Below are positions 39,154 through 47,416 of a stretch of 64,000 nt of DNA, one piece after another; position 1 is the stretch's first letter, and every line of letters begins with the position of its first letter. The stretch is taken from contig NZ_CP120733.1 in NCBI RefSeq assembly GCF_029542625.1, forward strand, positions 434,001-498,000. The letters run 5' to 3'. The DNA is from Tepidibacter hydrothermalis. GTDB lineage: Bacteria > Bacillota > Clostridia > Peptostreptococcales > Peptostreptococcaceae. The translations under genes and the position numbers were made by a program. The notes beneath the pieces were generated by a model. The model was given only the letters and a program-made list of their open reading frames with translations, had not been told where the DNA came from and ran no database searches.

Positions 39154-40389
39154 ATGGCAATAAATCCAGCAACTTTAAAAGCAATTACAAAAGTTGCTAC
39201 AACAGCAGTTAGTGATGAAAGAGCAAGACGGGTTATTTTAATAGCCTGTCTTCTTCCTTTTATAATGATTTTACTTGTACTTAGCTCACCATTTGCAATC
39301 TTCTTTTCTATGACAAGTGATGGAACAAATGTAGATGCTATTTCAATATCCGATACAATGGATTCCCTAAAAAAGCAGTTTGAAGAAAAAATAAGGGAAG
39401 AAAAAGAAGATGATACAGTAGATGAAGTGCGTACAGTGATTATGGGAAGTGAAGATAATAATATTATAGATAATTCAGCAGATATCTTAATAGCTTATTC
39501 AGTAAAATACAATGTTACCAATAAAAATGCAGAGCAGATGGCAGTATTAACAGAAGAGCAAATTAATAAATTAGAGAATGTATTTTGGGATATGAATACA
39601 ATTACTTCAAAAATAGAAACCATTACAGAGAAAAAAACTTATATTACAACAAATGAGAAGGGTAAAAGGATTACTAAAACAAAAACCATAAACAAAAATA
39701 TAAAAACAATCTATATTGACTGCTTATCAGCTGAAGAAATTGCATTAGCATATCATTTTAACCAAAAACAACAAAGAGTGATAGAAGAAATGAAGAAAAG
39801 TGGAATTGTTGCATTTGTTGGCAATAACACAGGTATGCTTACTTTAAATAAGGAGCAAATAACAGAAATTAAAGAGTTTCTACCTGGGAATTTATCCATA
39901 GAAAGAGAAAAAATTGTAAAAACAGCTTGTAGTATTGTTGGGAAAGTCAATTACTTTTGGGGAGGAAAAAGTTCTTCTATTGGATGGGATAATAGATGGG
40001 GAAAACAAATGACAGTTACTTCAAAGGGAAGTCCTACTACAGGAACTAAAAGACCATTTGGTCTTGATTGTTCAGGTTATGTGACATGGGTGTTTATCAA
40101 TATGGGTATACCTGTTGGAACTATAAATGAAACAATTGGACAAGGAACAACGCAGCAATGGAATTTATCGAACAGTATGCCTGAAAGTTTAGCATTGCCT
40201 GGGGACTTAGCTTTCCTTGCGGTTCCAGGTACAAGAAAGGTCAATCATATAGGCATTGTTGTAGGTAAAGATAAAAAAGGACGTATTCTAGTGGCTCACT
40301 GTGCTTCAGGAGCTAATAACGTGGTTGTAACAACAGCAGAAAGTGTTGGTTTTATGTATTATAGAAGACCAGCTGTATTAATGGAATAA
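39154..40389 (+). CDS. NlpC/P60 cell-wall hydrolase of the transfer apparatus
   Basis: 411 residues from ATG 39154 (AGGAGG upstream). One TM helix at ~30-55 (VILIACLLPFIMILLVLS), a charged middle part, then an NlpC/P60 domain: catalytic Cys in FGLDCSGYVTWVF, His in VNHIGIVVG, and a polar third residue in VAHCASG. It opens peptidoglycan locally for the mating channel (VirB1-like role). No lytic transglycosylase domain is visible, unlike CwlT of Tn916. Confidence 0.88.
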   Translation: MAINPATLKAITKVATTAVSDERARRVILIACLLPFIMILLVLSSPFAIFFSMTSDGTNVDAISISDTMDSLKKQFEEKIREEKEDDTVDEVRTVIMGSEDNNIIDNSADILIAYSVKYNVTNKNAEQMAVLTEEQINKLENVFWDMNTITSKIETITEKKTYITTNEKGKRITKTKTINKNIKTIYIDCLSAEEIALAYHFNQKQQRVIEEMKKSGIVAFVGNNTGMLTLNKEQITEIKEFLPGNLSIEREKIVKTACSIVGKVNYFWGGKSSSIGWDNRWGKQMTVTSKGSPTTGTKRPFGLDCSGYVTWVFINMGIPVGTINETIGQGTTQQWNLSNSMPESLALPGDLAFLAVPGTRKVNHIGIVVGKDKKGRILVAHCASGANNVVVTTAESVGFMYYRRPAVLME

Positions 40390-40411
40390 CTAGAAATGAG
40401 GAGGTATGTAG

Positions 40412-41089
40412 ATGAATCAGATTATACCAATCATAGGCATTGCTATTTGTATTATTGCAGGAGTAATCGCATTTTTCTTTATAAAAAGAAGTAAACAGCA
40501 AAATCAAACAGAATTAAGTGATGCTCAGATAACAGCTAATGAATTTATAAATGTAAAAGATATAAAAGACCGTTTCCTTTATACAAGGGACGGTCAAATT
40601 ATTATGTATATAAAGATTAATTCTATAAGCATTGATTTATTTTCAGATACAGAAAAGGAGCAGATATGCAGAGCATTAACAGCAGAATTATCAAGTATAC
40701 GAAAACCTTTTAAGTTTCTTGCAGTATCAAGACCAGTAGATATATCACCATTGATTAATGAATACACTCAACTATTATCTGAAACAAATAATCAAAAGCA
40801 AAAAGAATTGCTAAGGAATGAAATGATGGTTATGAGTAATTATGCCATATCTGGAGATGTAGTGGAAAGGCAGTTTTATATTATGATTTGGGATAAGTAC
40901 CATGAGAATGTTGAAAAGGATATCTTGAAAGAATGTAGGGAGTTTGTAAATAAATTTGAAAGCGGCAATATAAGATGCGAAATCTTAAAAGAGCAGGAAA
41001 TTGTAAGGCTTTGTAATCTTGTAAATAATCCTGCTTATGTACAGGTTGAGGATACGGAAACTATTACTTCAATGACAAATATTAAGTAG
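40412..41089 (+). CDS. VirB4 N-domain-like/TraC-type membrane protein
   Basis: 225 residues: one TM helix (IPIIGIAICIIAGVIAFFFI) and a soluble domain typical of the N-terminal part of VirB4/TraC (GQIIMYIKINSISIDLFSD, IRKPFKFLAVSRPVD). It has no ATPase motif. The full VirB4 ATPase is encoded 2.3 kb downstream with its own N-domain, so this is a separate gene and not a broken half. The ATPase-Toprim cassette has been inserted between the two. Confidence 0.7.
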   Translation: MNQIIPIIGIAICIIAGVIAFFFIKRSKQQNQTELSDAQITANEFINVKDIKDRFLYTRDGQIIMYIKINSISIDLFSDTEKEQICRALTAELSSIRKPFKFLAVSRPVDISPLINEYTQLLSETNNQKQKELLRNEMMVMSNYAISGDVVERQFYIMIWDKYHENVEKDILKECREFVNKFESGNIRCEILKEQEIVRLCNLVNNPAYVQVEDTETITSMTNIK

Positions 41090-41237
41090 TTTTATTAGTG
41101 TTCTAAAATTTTTGATTAATATACGTATAGAGTCATAACAATAAATTAGGAATAATAATTATAATAATGGACAGAATGAAAATATCGAGATTTATTTTTT
41201 GATATTAGAACATTATGTTCCGATTATCCAAAATACA

Positions 41238-41266
41238 TTTACATATTTGAGCTGATATGTTATGAT
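41238..41266 (+). promoter_or_regulatory. Promoter of the ATPase-Toprim cassette
   Basis: TTTACA (41238-41243), exactly 17 bases, TATGAT (41261-41266). The cassette therefore does not depend on the transfer operon for expression. The upstream ~150 bases are AT-rich and non-coding. Confidence 0.75.
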
Positions 41267-41289
41267 ACATATAGTTGGAGGTGTCTATT

Positions 41290-42678
41290 ATGAACAAAAC
41301 AATTGTTCGTGTACAACAAATAGAATTAACAAATTTTAAGAATGTTGAAAAAGGAAGTATTATGTTTCCAAGCTATATAAAACAAGAGTTCTCCAATAGA
41401 AAATCAGAAATAGTTGGGCTTTACGGTCAAAATGGTTCTGGAAAAACAGCTCTTGTGGATGCTATGTGGATTCTTAAACTTGCCCTTTCAGGGAAAAAGT
41501 TTCCTAAAAATACATTTGATTATATATTACAGACTTCACAAACTTCGGAATTAAAATTTATACTTAATATTGAGGGCAAAGATGGTAAGTATCTGGTTTT
41601 TTATGAAATTGAGTTAAGTAAGGCTGAAGAAGAAAAAGTTAAAATTACGAAAGAAAATCTATCATACAAAAAATTTATTGATGGGGATTGGAAAAGTAAA
41701 GCAGGTATAATTGATTTTAATTTAATGTATACAGATGTTATTTTCAAACCCATTAAGAATTTTAAGCTCTTAACAGCAAATAATACTGATAATTATATTA
41801 AACTTGGAGTTGCGAAAGAGCTATCGGAAGAAAATGTAACGTCCTTTATATTCAGTACTAAAACAGAAGAAATAATAAAAAGAAACGAGAATTTCCAAGA
41901 GTACACAGATATAATTATGGCTCTAAAATATTTTGCGAATTTAAACTTGTTCATTATTAAAAACAATCAAGCTGGTATGATTAACATGAACTTGATCATT
42001 CCGTTAAGCTTTAGACTTAGTGATGATAAAAGTGTTACTCAGGGTGATTTGGGTATTGGACTTTTGAAGCCATCTGTTGTTCCTAAACAAGTATTTGAAG
42101 TAGTAACAAAATTGATTAAGCAAATGAATATTGTATTAGGAACTATAATACCTGGATTAAATATTGATATAAAAAATCATGGTAAACAATTAAAAGAAGA
42201 TGGAGCAGAAGGAGTTAGGATAGAATTAGTCTCAGTAAGGGATAATGTGACATTTCCTTTGAAATATGAGTCAGATGGAATTAAGAAGATTATTTCAATA
42301 TTAAATACTCTTATTACTATGTTCAATAATCCATCTGTTTGCATGGTGGTTGATGAGCTAGATGCAGGTATTTTCGAATATCTTCTTGGGGAAATATTAC
42401 AAATTATAAGCGAAAGTGGAAAAGGGCAACTAATATTTACATCTCATAATTTAAGGCCATTGGAGATGTTAGATCCTAGTTCGCTAGTTTTTACAACGAC
42501 TAATCCACAAAATAGATATCTTAGATTTGCTAATGTGAAAACTAATAATAATTTAAGAAATCTTTACTACAGAAGCATAAGTCTAGGTGGTCAAAAAGAA
42601 AATATTTATGAAGAGACAAATAGTTTTGAAATCAGTCATGCTTTCAGAATAGCTGGGAGGGTGATTGATGAAAACTAA
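41290..42678 (+). CDS. AAA_15/OLD-like ATPase of a two-gene defence cassette (AbiL/PARIS-like)
   Basis: 462 residues from ATG 41290 (GGAGGT, 9 bases). An SMC/ABC-type ATPase: Walker A LYGQNGSGKTALVDAMW (residues ~41-57), a long insert, then Walker B MVVDELDAGIFE and the His switch FTSHNLRPLEML. Such ATPases pair with a Toprim or RloB-like nuclease in AbiLi/AbiLii, RloAB and PARIS (AriA/AriB). Its stop overlaps the start of the Toprim partner. Function in phage defence is inferred from the architecture. Confidence 0.8.
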   Translation: MNKTIVRVQQIELTNFKNVEKGSIMFPSYIKQEFSNRKSEIVGLYGQNGSGKTALVDAMWILKLALSGKKFPKNTFDYILQTSQTSELKFILNIEGKDGKYLVFYEIELSKAEEEKVKITKENLSYKKFIDGDWKSKAGIIDFNLMYTDVIFKPIKNFKLLTANNTDNYIKLGVAKELSEENVTSFIFSTKTEEIIKRNENFQEYTDIIMALKYFANLNLFIIKNNQAGMINMNLIIPLSFRLSDDKSVTQGDLGIGLLKPSVVPKQVFEVVTKLIKQMNIVLGTIIPGLNIDIKNHGKQLKEDGAEGVRIELVSVRDNVTFPLKYESDGIKKIISILNTLITMFNNPSVCMVVDELDAGIFEYLLGEILQIISESGKGQLIFTSHNLRPLEMLDPSSLVFTTTNPQNRYLRFANVKTNNNLRNLYYRSISLGGQKENIYEETNSFEISHAFRIAGRVIDEN

Positions 42679-43342
42679 AAAAGTTATATTGTTTATTGTA
42701 GAAGGTATTACAGATAAGACTTCTCTTGGTGGTATAATTGATAAAATTGTTAAGGATGAGAATGTTAGGTTTCATATAACTGAGGGTGATATCACATCAG
42801 ATAGATTTACTACAGCTAAAAATGCCATTACTAAGGTTAATGATCATGTAAAAAGATTTTTAAAGAGTAATTTTTTTAAGAAAAGTGATTTGCTTCAAAT
42901 TGTTCATATAATTGATACAGATGGAGCTTATGTAGGTGAAGAGTTTATTGAGATAGAGGATATTGAGGAATTTAGATATTCAACTGAATCGATTAAAGCT
43001 AATAGTGTTGAAGCAGTTCTACGTCGTAATGAAAAAAAGAGTCAAGTTGAAAATAGATTAGCTACTTGTCCTAAAATAGCAGGTATACCTTATTCAATGT
43101 ATTATTTTTCATGCAATTTAGAGCATGTACTTCATGATGAAATTAACATGGATGATAGTATGAAAATGCAAGTTGCTGAGGAGTTTGCAGATTCTTTTTA
43201 TGGAAAAGAAGAGGAGTTTATCGAATTCATTAAGAATAATGAATTTGTTGTTGCAGGAGATTTTAGAGAAACTTGGGATTTTATAAAAAGAGACAATAAT
43301 TCATTAAAAAGGTATTGTAATTTTCATTTATTCTTTGAATGA
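42668..43342 (+). CDS. Toprim nuclease-like partner of the ATPase (AbiLii/AriB-like)
   Basis: 224 residues from ATG 42668 (GGGAGGG). Toprim signs: Glu in LFIVEGITDKTSLGGII and the DxD in VHIIDTDGAYVGEEF. The rest is helical and not recognised; it is shorter than AriB of PARIS. In known systems the ATPase senses phage proteins and releases the Toprim effector. The gene ends before a hairpin at 43379. Confidence 0.72.
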   Translation: MKTKKVILFIVEGITDKTSLGGIIDKIVKDENVRFHITEGDITSDRFTTAKNAITKVNDHVKRFLKSNFFKKSDLLQIVHIIDTDGAYVGEEFIEIEDIEEFRYSTESIKANSVEAVLRRNEKKSQVENRLATCPKIAGIPYSMYYFSCNLEHVLHDEINMDDSMKMQVAEEFADSFYGKEEEFIEFIKNNEFVVAGDFRETWDFIKRDNNSLKRYCNFHLFFE

Positions 43343-43378
43343 TTAATTTATGTTAAATTTAAAATATTATGTAGTATG

Positions 43379-43411
43379 AAGCCGCAGATGACCTCTGTGG
43401 TTATTTTTTTA
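43379..43411 (+). terminator. Hairpin at the end of the ATPase-Toprim cassette
   Basis: GCCGCAGA pairs with TCTGTGGT (one G-U), followed by TTTTTTT. It would stop transcripts of the cassette, or attenuate them, ahead of virB4. Confidence 0.75.
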
Positions 43412-43431
43412 CCATAAAGGAGGATAAAACC

Positions 43432-45258
43432 TTGAAAAAACAACAAGACCAATCAAAAATAAATAATTCTCTACTCAATATCATTACTCCAATGGGGCTT
43501 GAAATAAAAAGAAATAGCCTTATCATCGGTGAAAACACAGGCAGAATCTATGGCATAGTCAAATACCCTCAAAAAGTAGACTATGGATGGCTATCAAAGA
43601 TAACAAATATCCCTGGAACTGTTGTTAGTATAACCTTTGTACCGATTGACAATGGAGAATTCATATCAGGGCTATCCAAAAGTGTCATACAGCATAGAAG
43701 TGCAGCAGAAACAGCAAAAGACCCATTATCCCAGCAAAGGGCAGAAAGAGCAGCTATTGACGGCGAAAAGATAATGCTGCAAATCGATCAGCATGGAGAA
43801 ACAGTTGGAACAATCATTATTACAATTATGCCAATGGCAAAAGATGAAAGAACATTTCAAAAAATATGCAGAAAAACAGAAAGTGTTATTGCCGCTAGTA
43901 AATGTAAAACAAGAGTTATGGCAAATCTACAAGAACAATCATTTAAAAGTGTATCTCCTTACCATACCATTGATGAATCTATAGAAGAAGTACTAAAAAG
44001 AATTATTCCAATGAGCAGTTATGTAGGTGGATTTCCTTTTTCATCAAGTGGATATAATGATGGAACAGGCTATTATTTTGGAAGAGATAATGGAGGAGGA
44101 TTGGTAATTCTTGACCCATGGAAAAGAGGTAATGATAGAACCAATACCAATTTCACTATAATGGGAGTAGCAGGGGTAGGAAAGAGTACTGTTGTAAAAC
44201 ATATTGCCTTAGCAGAGTATATGAAAGGAACTAAAATCATATTTATAGATCCTGAACGTGAAATGCGTGAGCTTTGTGAATCATTAAATGGTGATTGGAT
44301 TAATGCAGGTGGAGGAAGTAGTGGTAGAATCAATCCACTTCAAATACGACCAACTCCAGTTGATGATGACGATAAATATTATCAAGATGATGGAAATGGA
44401 ATGGGTGATATGGCAATATATATTAAGAACTTAGATATATTTTTCAGTCTCTATATTCCATCTTTAACGGATAAGCAAAAGGCAATATTGAAAGGAATAG
44501 TTATTGAGCTTTATAATAATTTTGGCATCAATTGGGATACTGATATTAATACATTATCGAGTGATGATTTTCCAACATTTACAGAACTTTATCAATTGAT
44601 ACAACAGAAAGCGAAAGAAAAAGAAAAGACCATAAAAAATAATGAAGTAAATGAATATACTGATTTAGCGTTACTATTACAAGATATTGCTCTTGGTAGT
44701 GACGCTTTTTTATGGAATGGAAAAAGCACTATAAAAACAAATACAAGATGTATCTGTCTAGATACTCATGATTTACAAAATACAAGTGACAATATTAAAA
44801 GAACCCAATATTTTAATCTGCTTACATGGTGTTGGCAGCAAATGAGTGAAAATAGAAATGAACCTGTATTATTAATATGTGATGAAGCTTATTTGATGAT
44901 TGATCCTAATGTACCACAATCCTTAGTTTTTCTTAGAAATGTAGAAAAAAGAGCAAGGAAATATGAAGCAGGAGTTGCTATTATTTCACATTCTGTTGTT
45001 GATTTTTTAGACCCGAAAATCAAGATGTATGGGCAGGCTCTTTTAGATATTCCATGCTTTAAAATTCTTATGGGATGTGATGGTAAAAATTTAATTGAGA
45101 CGAAGGAACTATACGATCTTACAGATGCAGAGGAAGAGCTATTAGCAAGAAAAAAACGTGGAAATGCTCTTGTGATGATTGGTTCAAAGAGACTTCATGT
45201 GAATTTTGAAATACCTGAATATAAGTTTAAATTCATGGGAAAAGCAGGAGGAAGATAA
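43432..45258 (+). CDS. virB4: VirB4-family conjugation ATPase
   Basis: 608 residues from TTG 43432 (AGGAGG, 8 bases). N-domain (~1-215), then the ATPase: Walker A GVAGVGKSTVVKHIALAEY (~247), IFIDPEREMRELCE, the Gly-rich WINAGGGSSGRINPLQIRP, Walker B LLICDEAYLMID, and arginine finger region RARKYEAGVAIISHS. It energises substrate transfer and channel assembly with VirD4 and PrgI. Confidence 0.92.
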   Translation: MKKQQDQSKINNSLLNIITPMGLEIKRNSLIIGENTGRIYGIVKYPQKVDYGWLSKITNIPGTVVSITFVPIDNGEFISGLSKSVIQHRSAAETAKDPLSQQRAERAAIDGEKIMLQIDQHGETVGTIIITIMPMAKDERTFQKICRKTESVIAASKCKTRVMANLQEQSFKSVSPYHTIDESIEEVLKRIIPMSSYVGGFPFSSSGYNDGTGYYFGRDNGGGLVILDPWKRGNDRTNTNFTIMGVAGVGKSTVVKHIALAEYMKGTKIIFIDPEREMRELCESLNGDWINAGGGSSGRINPLQIRPTPVDDDDKYYQDDGNGMGDMAIYIKNLDIFFSLYIPSLTDKQKAILKGIVIELYNNFGINWDTDINTLSSDDFPTFTELYQLIQQKAKEKEKTIKNNEVNEYTDLALLLQDIALGSDAFLWNGKSTIKTNTRCICLDTHDLQNTSDNIKRTQYFNLLTWCWQQMSENRNEPVLLICDEAYLMIDPNVPQSLVFLRNVEKRARKYEAGVAIISHSVVDFLDPKIKMYGQALLDIPCFKILMGCDGKNLIETKELYDLTDAEEELLARKKRGNALVMIGSKRLHVNFEIPEYKFKFMGKAGGR

Positions 45259-45281
45259 TAAATTACAAAACTATATATTAA

Positions 45282-45314
45282 TTCAAAGGCACTCATACTT
45301 GGGTGTCTTTTGAA
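45282..45314 (+). promoter_or_regulatory. Intergenic hairpin after virB4
   Basis: TTCAAAGGCAC pairs with GGTGTCTTTTGAA (imperfect). One of several stem-loops placed between transfer genes. Confidence 0.6.
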
Positions 45315-45333
45315 ATTTATGGGAGGAATAATT

Positions 45334-45498
45334 TTGAAGAAGAAATTACTAATAGAATTAATAATATATGTAGTGCTTGTAGTAGTAGGTATCATACTGC
45401 TATTTACTTATGAGCCTAAAGAAAAAGAGATTATCATACCACAAGATTTTAGATTGGGCATGGAAAGAGGTGTAAGTAATGCTGCTTTATATTTCTAG
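45334..45498 (+). CDS. Small single-TM protein
   Basis: 54 residues from TTG 45334 (GGGAGG, 7 bases): basic start, one TM helix (LIELIIYVVLVVVGIILLFT), acidic/basic tail with IIPQDFRLGMERGVSN. It overlaps the next gene by 20 bases, so translation is coupled. The downstream QDFRLGMERGVS resembles short motifs in CpaE-like partners; function unknown. Confidence 0.65.
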   Translation: MKKKLLIELIIYVVLVVVGIILLFTYEPKEKEIIIPQDFRLGMERGVSNAALYF

Positions 45499-47155
45499 CA
45501 ATGAAAATATAGGAATATTTGATTTCTTATCTAACGAAAATGGTATGGTAATCAAAAAGCTATCAGGTACTTTTAGTCTAAAGCAATTTGTAATCTATGA
45601 TATGAGAAGTTTCAATCATTATTCATATGTTGCAATTGATTTAAAGGCACTTAAAGATAATAAAGATGAAATTATAGAAGCTATTGTTGCTTTTAAAAGT
45701 ATGTTTTCTTCAAGGGTGATTTTTTATATTGAGGACATTAAGAAGAATGAAAGCCTTATAGAAAGGTTAGTAGAGCAAGGTGTTTACAATATTTTATCAG
45801 CAGATGAAGTGGAAGATCTAAAAGGAGAAATACAAAAATCAATAAGCAATTCAGGGATGAGTAAAAGGGATATTCAACTAAAATTGAATAAATTAAATGG
45901 TAAGCAATGTTATATGCCTGAATATTCCTTTGAGAAAAAAGATATTAAAATAGCCATAACAGGTGCAGCACAAAAGGTAGGAGCAACTACAATTGCAATG
46001 AATCTGTGTAATTATCTTGCAAGCATTGGAGCAAGTGTATGTTATGTAGAAGCTAATAATCATGACCATATTAAAAAATTACCTAGTAGTTATGCAGGAA
46101 TGGTCGTTAAAGAGGATTGTATTATTTACAATGGTGTAAAGTATCTATCCTTAAATGCAAGCAATGATGAAGAATATCACTTTGTTATTTATGACATGGG
46201 GGTAATTGAAAGAAAGACGATTAATGCCATTAATAATAAATGTGATGTATCAATTCTATGTGCTACTGCTAAACCATATGAAATAGAGGAATATGATAAA
46301 GCTGTGCAATTGCTAGATGATGATAAAGTTAATACCATATTTTCATTTATACAAGAGAATGAAAAAGTCAGATTAAAAGAACAATATAGGAATGTATTTT
46401 TTGCAGAGTATGCACCAGATTTGTTTGATGGGGATGCGAATAAAAATATTTTTAGTAAGATTTTTAAAAATTATATTACTGAAAAATCATATGAAAAGGA
46501 AAGGGGACTGTTTTTAATGGGTAAAGGAAAATTACTAAATTGTTTATATAATATGCAGCTTTCAATGAGAGCAACCCTTGTAATTAACTATTTGATTAAT
46601 CGTTCCAATAAAGAATTGACTTGCTTTCCTGCAATCAAAACCATAGCAAAAGATTGCAATATATCCACTAGAACAGTCCAAAGAGCCTTAAAAGATTTAT
46701 TAGATGCTGGTGTAATAAAAAAAGAAAATAGATACAGAGAAAATGGTGGTCAAAGTTCAAATTTATATACATTGGTATTTGATGGAGAAAATAAAGAAAA
46801 AGAAAGTTTAGAAATTAAGAAAGAAGAGACTGAGAAAATAGATGAAGTAGAAGTTAATGAAGAATTAATAATGGATACAGTAGATTTTAATAAATATAAA
46901 AGCGTTGGGTTAGAAGATAGTGTTAACTCAGAAGGAAAAGTTGATGAAAGAAAGAATCATGAATATGAAGAGAATGAAAATTTGCAAGAGGATATAAAGA
47001 ATGTCTCAGAAGAACTTAGTATCAAAAGGCATAATGAAAAAACTAAGGTATTAAAAATAACAAGGAATAGGGGAAGAGGAAACGATAAAAAAATAAGAAA
47101 ATCACTAGATAAATGTACTTGGCAGGGGGAGTATGACAATTTGGTGCCTCCATAG
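45479..47155 (+). CDS. CpaE-like ATPase fused to a helix-turn-helix (HTH_36) domain
   Basis: 558 residues. Residues 1-120 are receiver-like (CpaE N-domain type). Residues ~158-345 form a ParA/MinD-like fold with a weak P-loop (ITGAAQKVGATTIAMNLCNY; the usual GK is replaced by GAT). Residues ~350-440 are a winged HTH_36 domain (FPAIKTIAKDCNISTRTVQR, then ALKDLLDAGVIKKENRY). The tail is acidic, then basic. An internal ATG at 46517 after AAAGGAAAGGGG could produce the HTH protein alone. So this may be a recent gene fusion or a dual-product gene. It is the last transfer-linked gene. Confidence 0.75.
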   Translation: MLLYISSNENIGIFDFLSNENGMVIKKLSGTFSLKQFVIYDMRSFNHYSYVAIDLKALKDNKDEIIEAIVAFKSMFSSRVIFYIEDIKKNESLIERLVEQGVYNILSADEVEDLKGEIQKSISNSGMSKRDIQLKLNKLNGKQCYMPEYSFEKKDIKIAITGAAQKVGATTIAMNLCNYLASIGASVCYVEANNHDHIKKLPSSYAGMVVKEDCIIYNGVKYLSLNASNDEEYHFVIYDMGVIERKTINAINNKCDVSILCATAKPYEIEEYDKAVQLLDDDKVNTIFSFIQENEKVRLKEQYRNVFFAEYAPDLFDGDANKNIFSKIFKNYITEKSYEKERGLFLMGKGKLLNCLYNMQLSMRATLVINYLINRSNKELTCFPAIKTIAKDCNISTRTVQRALKDLLDAGVIKKENRYRENGGQSSNLYTLVFDGENKEKESLEIKKEETEKIDEVEVNEELIMDTVDFNKYKSVGLEDSVNSEGKVDERKNHEYEENENLQEDIKNVSEELSIKRHNEKTKVLKITRNRGRGNDKKIRKSLDKCTWQGEYDNLVPP

Positions 47156-47216
47156 AACTATACACTCTAAGTCTATAGGGATATTGAAAAACAAATATAT
47201 TTACTTAAAATTATAG

Positions 47217-47255
47217 TTTACTGTACAGACAAAAGGACAGTAAATGTAGTATAAT
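47217..47255 (+). promoter_or_regulatory. hsdRMS promoter with inverted repeat
   Basis: TTTACTGT (47217-47224) and ACAGTAAA (47237-47244) form a perfect inverted repeat just upstream of TATAAT (47250-47255). A weak -35 (CAGACA, 18-base spacing) lies within it. It could be an operator. The leader to hsdR is ~150 bases and holds no gene. Confidence 0.55.
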
Positions 47256-47416
47256 TTAAAAGAGATAATTATATCTAAGTAAAATTGTATAAAAAGTATC
47301 AATTTAGGAGTAATGGAATCATATAACTTAGATGTGAAATGGGGATATTAAAAAATTATATTTTATAAATATTAAACTAAAAGAGTTAGAGATTATTGGA
47401 TAAAGGGGGAAAATAT

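Noticed and set aside
41208-41220. GAACATTATGTTC upstream of the ATPase-Toprim cassette as an SOS (LexA) box
   Set aside because: The Gram-positive LexA site needs GAAC-4 bases-GTTC; here the spacing is five, and the site is ~20 bases upstream of the -35, so no claim is made.
40412-45258. VirB4 split into two halves by the ATPase-Toprim insertion
   Set aside because: The downstream 608-residue VirB4 has its own start, ribosome-binding site and N-domain, and the upstream 225-residue protein has its own TM helix and natural stop, so these are two genes.
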